Source: an uncultured Coprococcus sp.
GTDB lineage: Bacteria; Bacillota; Clostridia; Lachnospirales; Lachnospiraceae
Assembly: GCA_900548315.1 (NCBI GenBank)
Contig: URJU01000048.1
Span: 1-12,530 of the forward strand
Length of the DNA: 12,530 nt
Direction: 5' to 3'
The first letter of the stretch is position 1. Every line of letters begins with the position of its first letter. A program made the translations under genes and the position numbers. This document shows positions 7,224 to 12,530 of this stretch, piece by piece. Under the pieces are notes generated by a model. That model had not been told where the DNA came from. It was given only the letters and a program-made list of their open reading frames with translations, and ran no database searches.

Positions 7224-7661
7224 GTGGTCATAGAGAGTAATAGCAGAGAAGAAACGTATAAGGTTGGAATACAGTTGGGAAAGGATGCTGTTCCAGGACA
7301 GGTGTACTGCATATACGGTGATCTGGGAGTGGGGAAAACCATCATATCTCAGGGAGTGGCAGCAGGCCTTGGAATAACAGAGGTTGTCAACAGTCCGACA
7401 TTCACCATAGTTAAAGAGTATGATGAGGGAAGGCTGCCTCTGTACCATTTTGATGTATACAGGATCGGCGACGTGGATGAGATGGACGAGATCGGGTACA
7501 ATGAGATGGTTTACGGAGAAGGCGTATGCCTGATAGAGTGGGCAAATCTCATTGAGGAGATACTGCCGGATGATTACACAAGGATAGATATAGAGAAAGA
7601 TTTGGAAAAGGGCGTTGACTATAGACGTATTACGATAGAAGAGAGGCATGCTCACAGATGA
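7224..7661 (+). CDS. tsaE: tRNA threonylcarbamoyladenosine biosynthesis ATPase TsaE
   Basis: TsaE is the ATPase that resets the TsaB-TsaD complex during synthesis of N6-threonylcarbamoyladenosine (t6A) at position 37 of ANN-decoding tRNAs. The 145-residue product carries the Walker A motif GDLGVGKT (residues 32-39), the family signature SPTFTIVKEY (57-66), HFDVYRI and a late IEWANLIEEILP box, and its length is normal. Translation starts at GTG 7224, chosen because AGGAG (7211-7215) is eight bases upstream and no good ATG fits. Its stop overlaps the tsaB start in ATGA, so translation of the two is probably coupled. Being first in the tsaE-tsaB-rimI run fits the common Firmicutes order. Confidence 0.96.
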   Translation: MVIESNSREETYKVGIQLGKDAVPGQVYCIYGDLGVGKTIISQGVAAGLGITEVVNSPTFTIVKEYDEGRLPLYHFDVYRIGDVDEMDEIGYNEMVYGEGVCLIEWANLIEEILPDDYTRIDIEKDLEKGVDYRRITIEERHAHR

Positions 7662-8386
7662 AGATTTTAGCATTTGACAGCTCTGGACTTGTAGCATCGG
7701 TTGCAATAGTCCAGGATGAAAATTTGATCGCAGAATACACGACAAACTACAAAAAGACACATTCACAGACTCTTTTGCCTATGCTGGATGAGATTGTGAG
7801 GATGACAGAGACGGATAAAGAAAGCTTTGACGCTCTTGCAGTTGCAGCTGGACCAGGCTCGTTCACTGGACTTCGTATAGGGTCGGCAACAGTCAAAGGA
7901 CTTGCCTTGGCATGGGATATCCCGGTAATCGCGGTTCCGACACTTGAAGGTCTGGCTTACAATGTGTGGGGAAGTCGCAGCGTTATATGTCCGATAATGG
8001 ATGCAAGAAGGAGACAAGTATACACTGCACTGTATAAGTTTGATGACAAAAATAGTCTCGACACAATCTTAGACCAGACCCCTATGGACATATTAGAACT
8101 TGTATATCTGTTGAATAACAGGGATGAGGATGTAATATTTGTTGGAGATGGTATAGATGTGTATGCAGATATCATCAGAGAAAATATAAAGGTGCCATAT
8201 GCATTTGCACCGGCGCACATGAACAAACAGAGAGCCGGATCTGTGGCAGCAGCTGCACAGGTGAGATATGCTGCAGGGCGATATCAAAATGGTGATGAGT
8301 TTGCTCCGGAATATCTCAGACAGTCACAGGCAGAGCGAGAGAGAGCTGAGAGGGAAAAGGCAAATACTGCGGAGTCTGGAAGATGA
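7658..8386 (+). CDS. tsaB: tRNA threonylcarbamoyladenosine biosynthesis protein TsaB
   Basis: TsaB is the inactive ASKHA-fold partner that dimerises with TsaD and holds the t6A transferase complex together. The 242-residue protein starts MKILAFDSSG, has the diagnostic GPGSFTGLRIG (residues 65-75) and the PIMDARRRQVYTALY region (112-126). It lacks the HxxxH metal site of TsaD, as expected for TsaB. The last 25 or so residues form a strongly charged, Arg/Glu-rich helix (around QAERERAEREK) that looks like a lineage-specific tail. The start ATG overlaps the tsaE stop by four bases and only a distant weak GAGAGG lies upstream, so it probably depends on ribosomes ending tsaE. Its own stop overlaps the rimI start in the same way. 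Confidence 0.95.
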   Translation: MKILAFDSSGLVASVAIVQDENLIAEYTTNYKKTHSQTLLPMLDEIVRMTETDKESFDALAVAAGPGSFTGLRIGSATVKGLALAWDIPVIAVPTLEGLAYNVWGSRSVICPIMDARRRQVYTALYKFDDKNSLDTILDQTPMDILELVYLLNNRDEDVIFVGDGIDVYADIIRENIKVPYAFAPAHMNKQRAGSVAAAAQVRYAAGRYQNGDEFAPEYLRQSQAERERAEREKANTAESGR

Positions 8387-8811
8387 GTTATACAGATAAG
8401 GTAAAGAATATAGCCGCTCTTGAACAGGAAGTCTTTGCCAATCCGTGGACATGTGAAATGATCAATAGTTCAGAAACATCAGATTTTGACTGCGTTGAGG
8501 TGATGGAAAAAGACGGAATATTTCAGGGCTATATCATATATTCTGTGGTGTGTGACAGTGCAGATCTTTTGAGAGTGGCGGTCAAACCGGAATTTCGCAG
8601 ATCGGGTGTTGCAGGATGCCTGATGCAGAAAATGATGAATGACTGCGGCAAAGGTGAGGTGCAGAATATATTTCTTGAGGTCAGAGAGTCAAATACGCCT
8701 GCGATTGAGATGTACAAAAAATATGGATTTGTTGAAATTTCTAGAAGAAAGAATTATTACAGATTACCGGTTGAGGATGGAATCGTTATGCAGAAGATAA
8801 TCAAGCGGTGA
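8383..8811 (+). CDS. rimI: Ribosomal protein S18 alanine N-acetyltransferase RimI
   Basis: This GNAT-family enzyme uses acetyl-CoA to acetylate the N-terminal alanine of ribosomal protein S18; homologues sometimes have wider substrate range. The 142-residue product has the acetyl-CoA pyrophosphate loop RRSGVA (residues 72-77) and the block FLEVRESNTPAIEMYKKYGF (97-116). In that block E99 and Y111 align with the catalytic Glu and Tyr of enterobacterial RimI, and RRKNYY (121-126) is also typical. GGAG at 8371-8374 lies eight bases before the ATG, inside the end of tsaB, and the 4-base ATGA overlap suggests coupling. rimI next to tsaB is a widespread arrangement. After the stop there is an A-rich 113-base gap without a clear terminator; it contains a TATAAT at 8876-8881 but no matching -35 box. 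Confidence 0.92.
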   Translation: MSYTDKVKNIAALEQEVFANPWTCEMINSSETSDFDCVEVMEKDGIFQGYIIYSVVCDSADLLRVAVKPEFRRSGVAGCLMQKMMNDCGKGEVQNIFLEVRESNTPAIEMYKKYGFVEISRRKNYYRLPVEDGIVMQKIIKR

Positions 8812-8924
8812 AAAAAATAAAAAATAGACAGAATAATGGAAAATATTGTCGGTATATTATATGGATGATCTGACTTATAATCAGACACATAACATAGGCG
8901 TAGACAGCCGGATAGGAGAAAAGT

Positions 8925-9140
8925 ATGAGTGAGATCAGATGTAATATGTGCGGGAAGACAATTGTATTTGGAGAAAAACACAACAAGGAGGATTATGTCC
9001 TTGTCCAGAAGGAGTGGGGATATTTTTCAGACAAAGATGGAAAGAAGTATACTTTGAGAATCTGTGAAAAGTGCTACGACAGGCTTGTTGCAGATTGTGT
9101 TGTACCTCCAGAGATAGAAAATGTGACAGAATACGCATAA
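8925..9140 (+). CDS. Small zinc-ribbon-like protein of unknown function
   Basis: This short gene encodes 71 residues with two CxxC knuckles, C6-x2-C9 and C47-x2-C50, spaced like a zinc ribbon, plus a further cysteine at 58. Between the knuckles is a charged, aromatic segment (around EWGYFSDKDGKKYTLR) consistent with beta hairpins. There is no signal peptide or membrane segment, so it should be cytosolic. AGGAG at 8914-8918 lies six bases before the ATG, which with the intact motif argues for a real gene. I do not recognise the family. It sits between rimI and rnz inside a tRNA and ribosome maturation block, and such ribbons often bind nucleic acid or protein, but no function can be assigned. 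RNase Z follows after 30 bases, so the two are probably co-transcribed. Confidence 0.78.
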   Translation: MSEIRCNMCGKTIVFGEKHNKEDYVLVQKEWGYFSDKDGKKYTLRICEKCYDRLVADCVVPPEIENVTEYA

Positions 9141-9170
9141 AGCGTACTGTATTAGAAATGGAGAAAGAAA

Positions 9171-10088
9171 ATGATAGACGTATGTCTTTTGGGAACAGGA
9201 GGGATGATGCCGTTGCCGTACAGGGCACTCACATCCCTTGTGGTCAGATATAACGGGCATGAGATGCTGATAGACTGTGGGGAGGGGACACAGACCTCCA
9301 TGCGCCAGCAGGGAATGATAGGGTTTAAGCAGATAGATGTTATCTGCTTTACCCATTTCCACGCGGACCATATAAGTGGACTTCCAGGGCTTTTGCTCAC
9401 GATCGGGAATGCTGAGAGGACGGAGCCGCTTCTCATGGTTGGACCAAAACGGCTTGAAAAGGTTGTTAATTCGCTCAGAGTCATAGCTCCGGAACTTCCA
9501 TTTGAGATAAAGTTCCAGGAACTTTCTGAGGCGGAAGAGTCATTTGAGTGGCAGGATCTGAAAATCGAGGCATTCAAGGTAAATCATAACGTGACATGTT
9601 ATGGATATTCGATGACACTTCCAAGAGCTGGCAAGTTCAGTGTGGACAGGGCAAGGGAAAATGAGATCCCTATGAAATACTGGAATGGTCTTCAGAAGGG
9701 TAATAGCTATGAAGAGGATGGACATGTATATACACCGGATATGGTTCTGGGACCGGACAGAAAAGGATTGAAACTCACATACTGTACTGATACAAGACCG
9801 ACACCTCTCATAGAAAAATATGCTGCGGGTTCCGACCTGTTCGTATGTGAGGGTATGTACGGTGAGAAAGAGAAGGAGAAGAAAGCCATTGAGCATAAGC
9901 ATATGATGATGCAGGAAGCTGCGGTGATAGCGGCAAAGGCAGATGTTGGAGAGATGTGGCTAACCCATTACAGTCCTTCAATGTCAAAACCCACGGTGTA
10001 TATGGACGAGATAAGGTCAATATTCCCAAGAACCATAGCGGCAAAAGATCGAGCAACAACGACGTTGAAATTTTCAGACAATGAATAG
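9171..10088 (+). CDS. rnz: Ribonuclease Z (tRNA 3' endonuclease), metallo-beta-lactamase fold
   Basis: RNase Z cuts tRNA precursors just after the discriminator base so that CCA can be added; it is needed for tRNAs whose genes lack CCA, as both in this window do. The 305-residue length fits the short RNase Z form. The zinc site HFHADH is at residues 62-67 within THFHADHISGLPGL, preceded by IDCGEGTQ (34-41), where the family has a similar DCGEATQ. Further metal-site elements are a central histidine near NHNVTCYG, the aspartate of YCTDTRP, the EHKHM segment and LTHYSPS near the C-terminus. The segment after the metal motif (LLLTIGNAERTEPL) differs from the SRSFQG form of B. subtilis, so a related MBL nuclease is possible but less likely. 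GGAG at 9160-9163 precedes the ATG by seven bases. Confidence 0.88.
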   Translation: MIDVCLLGTGGMMPLPYRALTSLVVRYNGHEMLIDCGEGTQTSMRQQGMIGFKQIDVICFTHFHADHISGLPGLLLTIGNAERTEPLLMVGPKRLEKVVNSLRVIAPELPFEIKFQELSEAEESFEWQDLKIEAFKVNHNVTCYGYSMTLPRAGKFSVDRARENEIPMKYWNGLQKGNSYEEDGHVYTPDMVLGPDRKGLKLTYCTDTRPTPLIEKYAAGSDLFVCEGMYGEKEKEKKAIEHKHMMMQEAAVIAAKADVGEMWLTHYSPSMSKPTVYMDEIRSIFPRTIAAKDRATTTLKFSDNE

Positions 10089-10129
10089 AATTGTGAAAGC
10101 AATATGTTACGGCAAAGGTGAGATGAATT

Positions 10130-11152
10130 ATGGAAAAAGAAGTAAAGATACTGGCTATAGAGTCTTCATGCGATGAGACATCAGCAGCAGTGGTTGTAAA
10201 CGGGAGAAATGTGCTGTCAAATGTAATATACTCTCAGATAGATATACACACGTTGTACGGTGGAGTCGTTCCGGAGATTGCATCGAGAAAACATATAGAG
10301 AAGATCACACAGGTTATCAGGCAGGCGCTCAAAGAGGCTGACTGCACCTTGGACGACATAGACGCGGTTGCTGTAACATATGGACCGGGTCTTGTCGGTG
10401 CACTCTTAGTTGGAGTGGGTGCGGCTAAGGCCATAGCATTTGCAAAGGATATACCGCTTGTGGGGGTTCACCATATAGAAGGACACATTGCCGCCAACTA
10501 TATAGAGAATAAGGATCTGGAACCACCGTTCATGTGCCTTGTTGTGTCTGGAGGTCATACGCATCTTGTCAAGGTAGTGGACTATGGGAAATTCGAGATA
10601 CTTGGGATAACGAGAGATGATGCGGCAGGAGAGGCGTTTGACAAGGTTGCCCGTGCCATAGGACTCGGATATCCAGGCGGACCAAAGATAGACAAAAAGG
10701 CAAAAGAGGGCAATCCGGATGCAATAGAATTCCCTAGGGCGAAGGTCTCAGAATCTGTATATGACTTCAGTTTCAGCGGCCTTAAATCGGCTGTACTTAA
10801 TTACATAAATCAGGCACATATGAGGGATGAGCAGATAAACGAGGCTGATGTTGCTGCATCATTTCAGAAAGCAGTTACTGAGGTGCTCACAGAGCATGCT
10901 GTAGCAGCAGCAAAAGAGTTCAATATGGACAAGATTGCCATAGCAGGGGGAGTTGCATCCAATTCAGCTCTCAGAGCCAGTATGAAGGCTGCGTGTGAGG
11001 CAGCAGGGCTTACCCTATATAATCCTTCTCCTATACTGTGTACGGATAATGCTGCGATGATAGGTGCGGCAGGATACTATGAGTATATCAATGGAACAAG
11101 GCATGGGTGGGAACTCAATGCCATACCGAATCTAAAACTTGGAGAACGTTAA
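10130..11152 (+). CDS. tsaD: tRNA N6-adenosine threonylcarbamoyltransferase TsaD
   Basis: TsaD transfers the threonylcarbamoyl group from TC-AMP to A37 of tRNA, the catalytic step of t6A formation, working with TsaB and TsaE encoded upstream. The 340-residue protein shows the ASKHA nucleotide-binding motif AIESSCDETSAAVV (residues 9-22), YGPGLVGALLVG (84-95), the metal-binding HHIEGH with H115 and H119 in the HxxxH pattern, VVSGGHTH (138-145) and a C-terminal CTDNAAMIGAAG with the last metal-binding aspartate. The ATG at 10130 has AAGGTGAG (10115-10122) about seven bases upstream. An ATG at 10123 is out of frame. It follows rnz by 41 bases. Being separated from tsaE-tsaB-rimI by the zinc-ribbon gene and rnz is a variation on the usual contiguous cluster. 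The TC-AMP synthase TsaC is not in the window. Confidence 0.97.
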   Translation: MEKEVKILAIESSCDETSAAVVVNGRNVLSNVIYSQIDIHTLYGGVVPEIASRKHIEKITQVIRQALKEADCTLDDIDAVAVTYGPGLVGALLVGVGAAKAIAFAKDIPLVGVHHIEGHIAANYIENKDLEPPFMCLVVSGGHTHLVKVVDYGKFEILGITRDDAAGEAFDKVARAIGLGYPGGPKIDKKAKEGNPDAIEFPRAKVSESVYDFSFSGLKSAVLNYINQAHMRDEQINEADVAASFQKAVTEVLTEHAVAAAKEFNMDKIAIAGGVASNSALRASMKAACEAAGLTLYNPSPILCTDNAAMIGAAGYYEYINGTRHGWELNAIPNLKLGER

Positions 11153-11213
11153 GAACAGATGACATTTAAAATTCATTACTAGTGACAAATAGATTGTGCC
11201 GGGGGATGATTGC

Positions 11214-11981
11214 ATGAAAGACATAACGGAAGATATATCAGCATATGAAACTGGGATAACAGGAGATGATACCCCACATATAACAGCTATAGTGCTTGCA
11301 GCCGGCAAGGGCAGCAGGATGAATAGTGATATACCAAAACAATTTATGATGCTGGAAGGTCATCCGGTGATATATTATTCACTTAAGGCATTTCAGGAAA
11401 GTTCTGTAAATGACATAATCTTGGTGACAGGGGAAGAGTATTTAGATTACTGTAGGACTGATATAGTGGACAAATATAACATTTCAAAGGTACGAGCTAT
11501 AGTTTCAGGCGGCGCTCAGCGTTACGACTCGGTTAGAAATGGTCTTGCAGCGGCAAATGTGGCAAAGTATGTTCTTATACACGATGGGGCCAGACCTTGT
11601 ATTACCGGAAAGATTATAGAGGATTCAGTAAACTGCGTGAAAAAGTATGGGGCTTGTACTGTCGGTGTGCCGGTCAAGGATACGATAAAGATAGTAGATG
11701 GGGATCATTTGGGCGTAGACACCCCAGATAGATCCAGGCTGTGGCAGGGTCAGACACCTCAGAGCTTTGACAGAGAATTACTGCTTGCCTGCTATGAAAG
11801 ACTTAGAGGAGAAAAAGAACTGCAGATAACTGATGATACCATGATAATTGAGAGGTATAGCAATGTTCGCACTAAGGTTATAATGGGGGCATATGAGAAC
11901 CTGAAAATCACTACTCCTGAGGATTTAAAAATTGCATCAAATTTTTTGAAAAAAGATGTTGACACAAAGATGGTAAAGTGA
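11214..11981 (+). CDS. ispD: 2-C-methyl-D-erythritol 4-phosphate cytidylyltransferase (IspD)
   Basis: IspD joins CTP and methylerythritol phosphate to form CDP-ME in the MEP route to isoprenoids. I choose ATG 11214 (255 residues) because GGGGG (11201-11205) lies upstream at normal spacing; a GTG at 11196 would add six residues without a ribosome binding site. The CTP-binding loop LAAGKGSRM is at residues 28-36 with K42 in PKQF, followed by IHDGARP (122-128), GVPVKDTIK (151-159), the diagnostic TPDRSRLWQGQTPQSF (170-185, with the catalytic arginine) and ENLKITTPEDL near the end. The TPDRSRLWQ box favours IspD over the related ribitol-phosphate enzyme TarI. About 20 acidic residues precede the nucleotide-binding fold, more than usual. 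The last codons and the TGA stop overlap a strong promoter for the tRNA-rRNA operon. Confidence 0.93.
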   Translation: MKDITEDISAYETGITGDDTPHITAIVLAAGKGSRMNSDIPKQFMMLEGHPVIYYSLKAFQESSVNDIILVTGEEYLDYCRTDIVDKYNISKVRAIVSGGAQRYDSVRNGLAAANVAKYVLIHDGARPCITGKIIEDSVNCVKKYGACTVGVPVKDTIKIVDGDHLGVDTPDRSRLWQGQTPQSFDRELLLACYERLRGEKELQITDDTMIIERYSNVRTKVIMGAYENLKITTPEDLKIASNFLKKDVDTKMVK

Positions 11982-11987
11982 TAATAT
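11959..11987 (+). promoter_or_regulatory. Promoter of the tRNA-Ser/16S rRNA operon, overlapping the ispD 3' end
   Basis: A perfect TTGACA (11959-11964), a 17-base spacer and TAATAT (11982-11987) are joined by TG at 11979-11980, giving an extended -10. That TG belongs to the ispD stop codon. Upstream, 11925-11957 is dense in A and T tracts, including runs of six T and six A, as in UP elements of rRNA promoters. Transcription should start near 11994, leaving about 70 bases before the first tRNA; a small hairpin (TCGCC 11995-11999 with GGCGA 12007-12011) lies at its beginning. The boxes are visible; the rRNA-promoter role is inferred from position and strength. Confidence 0.68.
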
Positions 11988-12061
11988 GTACAAGTCGCCG
12001 GTTGATGGCGATGAAAAAAACAAAGACAGCACACTGATAAAACAGTAGTTGGATTGCATAT

Positions 12062-12147
12062 GGAGAGATATCGAAGTGGTCATAACGAGGCGGTCTTGAA
12101 AACCGTTTGTCCGAAAGGGCGCGAGGGTTCGAATCCCTCTCTCTCCG
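12062..12147 (+). tRNA. tRNA-Ser, anticodon UGA
   Basis: The acceptor stem is GGAGAGA (12062-12068) with TCTCTCC (12140-12146) and discriminator G at 12147. The anticodon stem GCGGT/ACCGT encloses loop CTTGAAA with anticodon TGA at 12097-12099, which reads UCA-family serine codons. A long variable arm containing GTCC-GAAA-GGGC marks a class II serine tRNA. The T arm is GAGGG, TTCGAAT, CCCTC. The gene does not encode CCA (it is followed by CTG), so its transcript needs RNase Z trimming and CCA addition. Confidence 0.95.
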
Positions 12148-12151
12148 CTGG

Positions 12152-12182
12152 CTTTCATACATATGAAAGTTCAAGCGCTTGA
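12152..12182 (+). repeat. Two palindromes in the spacer between the tRNA genes
   Basis: CTTTCATA (12152-12159) and TATGAAAG (12162-12169) form a perfect inverted repeat with a two-base gap, so six or seven pairs would form in RNA. Just after it, TCAAGCGCTTGA (12171-12182) is a perfect 12-base palindrome. Together they fill nearly the whole 39-base spacer. They could be processing signals for separating the two tRNAs. Confidence 0.5.
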
Positions 12183-12186
12183 TACT

Positions 12187-12275
12187 GGAGAAGTACCCAA
12201 GCGGTTGAAGGGGCTCCCCTGGAAAGGGAGTAGGCCGTTAATAGCGGCGCGAGGGTTCAAATCCCTCCTTCTCCG
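12187..12275 (+). tRNA. tRNA-Ser, anticodon GGA
   Basis: Acceptor strands GGAGAAG (12187-12193) and CTTCTCC (12268-12274) pair fully, with discriminator G at 12275. The anticodon stem CTCCC/GGGAG holds loop CTGGAAA with anticodon GGA at 12221-12223, reading UCC and UCU serine codons. The long variable arm (GGCCGTTAATAGCGGC region) is typical of serine tRNAs, and the T arm is GAGGG, TTCAAAT, CCCTC. CCA is not encoded (GTTAG follows). The two tRNAs share the T-stem and part of the acceptor, which suggests an old duplication. Confidence 0.95.
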
Positions 12276-12469
12276 TTAGACATACTTAGTATCAAAGGCT
12301 TATATAAGAACCTTGAAAAATTAACAACATGACAACCCTGAAATTCCAAACAAGAATTTCAAGAACGTCGGATCAGAGATTGTATCAAAGATCCAACAAA
12401 CCAATAACAGTAAAGATGGTTAGGAAAAATACAAGCTAGTATGATTTCTGACATAGGATTTACAAACTT
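12276..12469 (+). promoter_or_regulatory. 16S rRNA leader with boxA-like element and hairpins
   Basis: This 194-base stretch holds no gene. AGAACCTTGAAAAA (12307-12320) resembles boxA, the Nus-factor antitermination site of rRNA leaders. Soon after, TGAAATTC (12339-12346) pairs perfectly with GAATTTCA (12354-12361) over a seven-base loop, and GGATC (12370-12374) can pair with GATCC (12390-12394). TAGACA (12277-12282) with TATATA (12301-12306), spaced by 18, could be a second, weaker promoter, but it would start transcription inside the boxA-like element, so I favour the promoter in ispD. The remainder is AT-rich leader expected to form a processing stem with sequence beyond 16S, outside the window. 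Confidence 0.5.

Positions 12470-12530
<61 letters not shown>

Noticed and set aside
7098..7766. 222-codon open frame on the minus strand across tsaE
   Set aside because: It lies opposite the well-supported dCMP deaminase end, tsaE and tsaB start, has no recognisable motif and is rich in Cys/Leu/Ser as expected for antisense of coding DNA.
8853..8881. TATAAT at 8876-8881 as a promoter for the zinc-ribbon gene
   Set aside because: No -35 box at 16-18 bases and no TG extension; TTGTCG at 8846 is 24 bases away, too far.
9071..9253. 60-codon + strand frame bridging the zinc-ribbon gene and rnz
   Set aside because: It overlaps both genes in another frame, has no ribosome binding site and its protein has no family features.
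11196..11213. GTG at 11196 as the ispD start
   Set aside because: No Shine-Dalgarno sequence precedes it; the G5 run after it suits ATG 11214.
11995..12020. Hairpin TCGCC/GGCGA after ispD as a terminator
   Set aside because: It is followed by an A run, not T, and on the minus strand the T run precedes the stem, so it does not terminate in either direction.
11792..12174. Minus-strand frames over the ispD end and the tRNA genes
   Set aside because: They run through a tRNA gene; stretches such as RERDSNPR are the well-known spurious translation of antisense tRNA sequence.

Overview
This window reads as chromosomal housekeeping DNA from a Gram-positive anaerobe of the class Clostridia, most likely family Lachnospiraceae. 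Three things support this: the secA-prfB gene order typical of Firmicutes, strong AGGAGG-type ribosome binding sites with ATA/AGA-rich codon use, and the 16S rRNA 5' end (GGCGGCGTGCTTAACACATG), which is typical of that group. I cannot name the genus. Every protein gene, both tRNAs and the rRNA lie on the + strand. I see no insertion sequence, prophage, CRISPR array or other mobile element, and no gene-free stretch longer than 300 bases. The longest non-coding pieces are the 16S leader (12276-12469) and the lysC to dCMP deaminase gap (6528-6698).

Layout. Positions 1-146 hold the terminator of an unseen upstream gene and a near-consensus promoter. They lead into secA (preprotein translocase ATPase) and prfB (peptide chain release factor 2, encoded here without the usual programmed frameshift). 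Next come two aspartate-family amino acid genes, each preceded by its own leader: hom (homoserine dehydrogenase) and lysC (aspartate kinase). lysC carries a well-formed internal in-frame start that should yield a separate regulatory subunit. A 171-base intergenic region with three hairpins and a short overlapping reading frame precedes a dCMP deaminase gene.

From about 7.2 to 11.2 kb lies a tightly packed tRNA-maturation and translation block: tsaE, tsaB and rimI (joined by 4-base ATGA overlaps), a 71-residue zinc-ribbon-like protein of unknown function, rnz (RNase Z) and tsaD. TsaB, TsaD and TsaE are the bacterial partners that transfer threonylcarbamoyl to A37 of ANN-decoding tRNAs; the fourth component, TsaC, is not in the window. 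RimI acetylates ribosomal protein S18. RNase Z trims the 3' ends of tRNA precursors that lack an encoded CCA, and both tRNA genes in this window lack one. ispD (MEP isoprenoid pathway) closes the block.

The window ends at the head of a ribosomal RNA operon. A promoter with an extended -10 and an AT-rich upstream tract sits over the last codons and stop of ispD. It is followed by tRNA-Ser(UGA), tRNA-Ser(GGA), a leader with a boxA-like element and a hairpin, and the first ~61 bases of 16S rRNA.

No wholly new multi-gene system is evident. The most interesting signals are overlapping or nested ones: the lysC internal start, the rRNA-operon promoter inside ispD, the structured and doubly initiated leader of the dCMP deaminase gene, and the small zinc-ribbon gene inserted in the tRNA-modification cluster.
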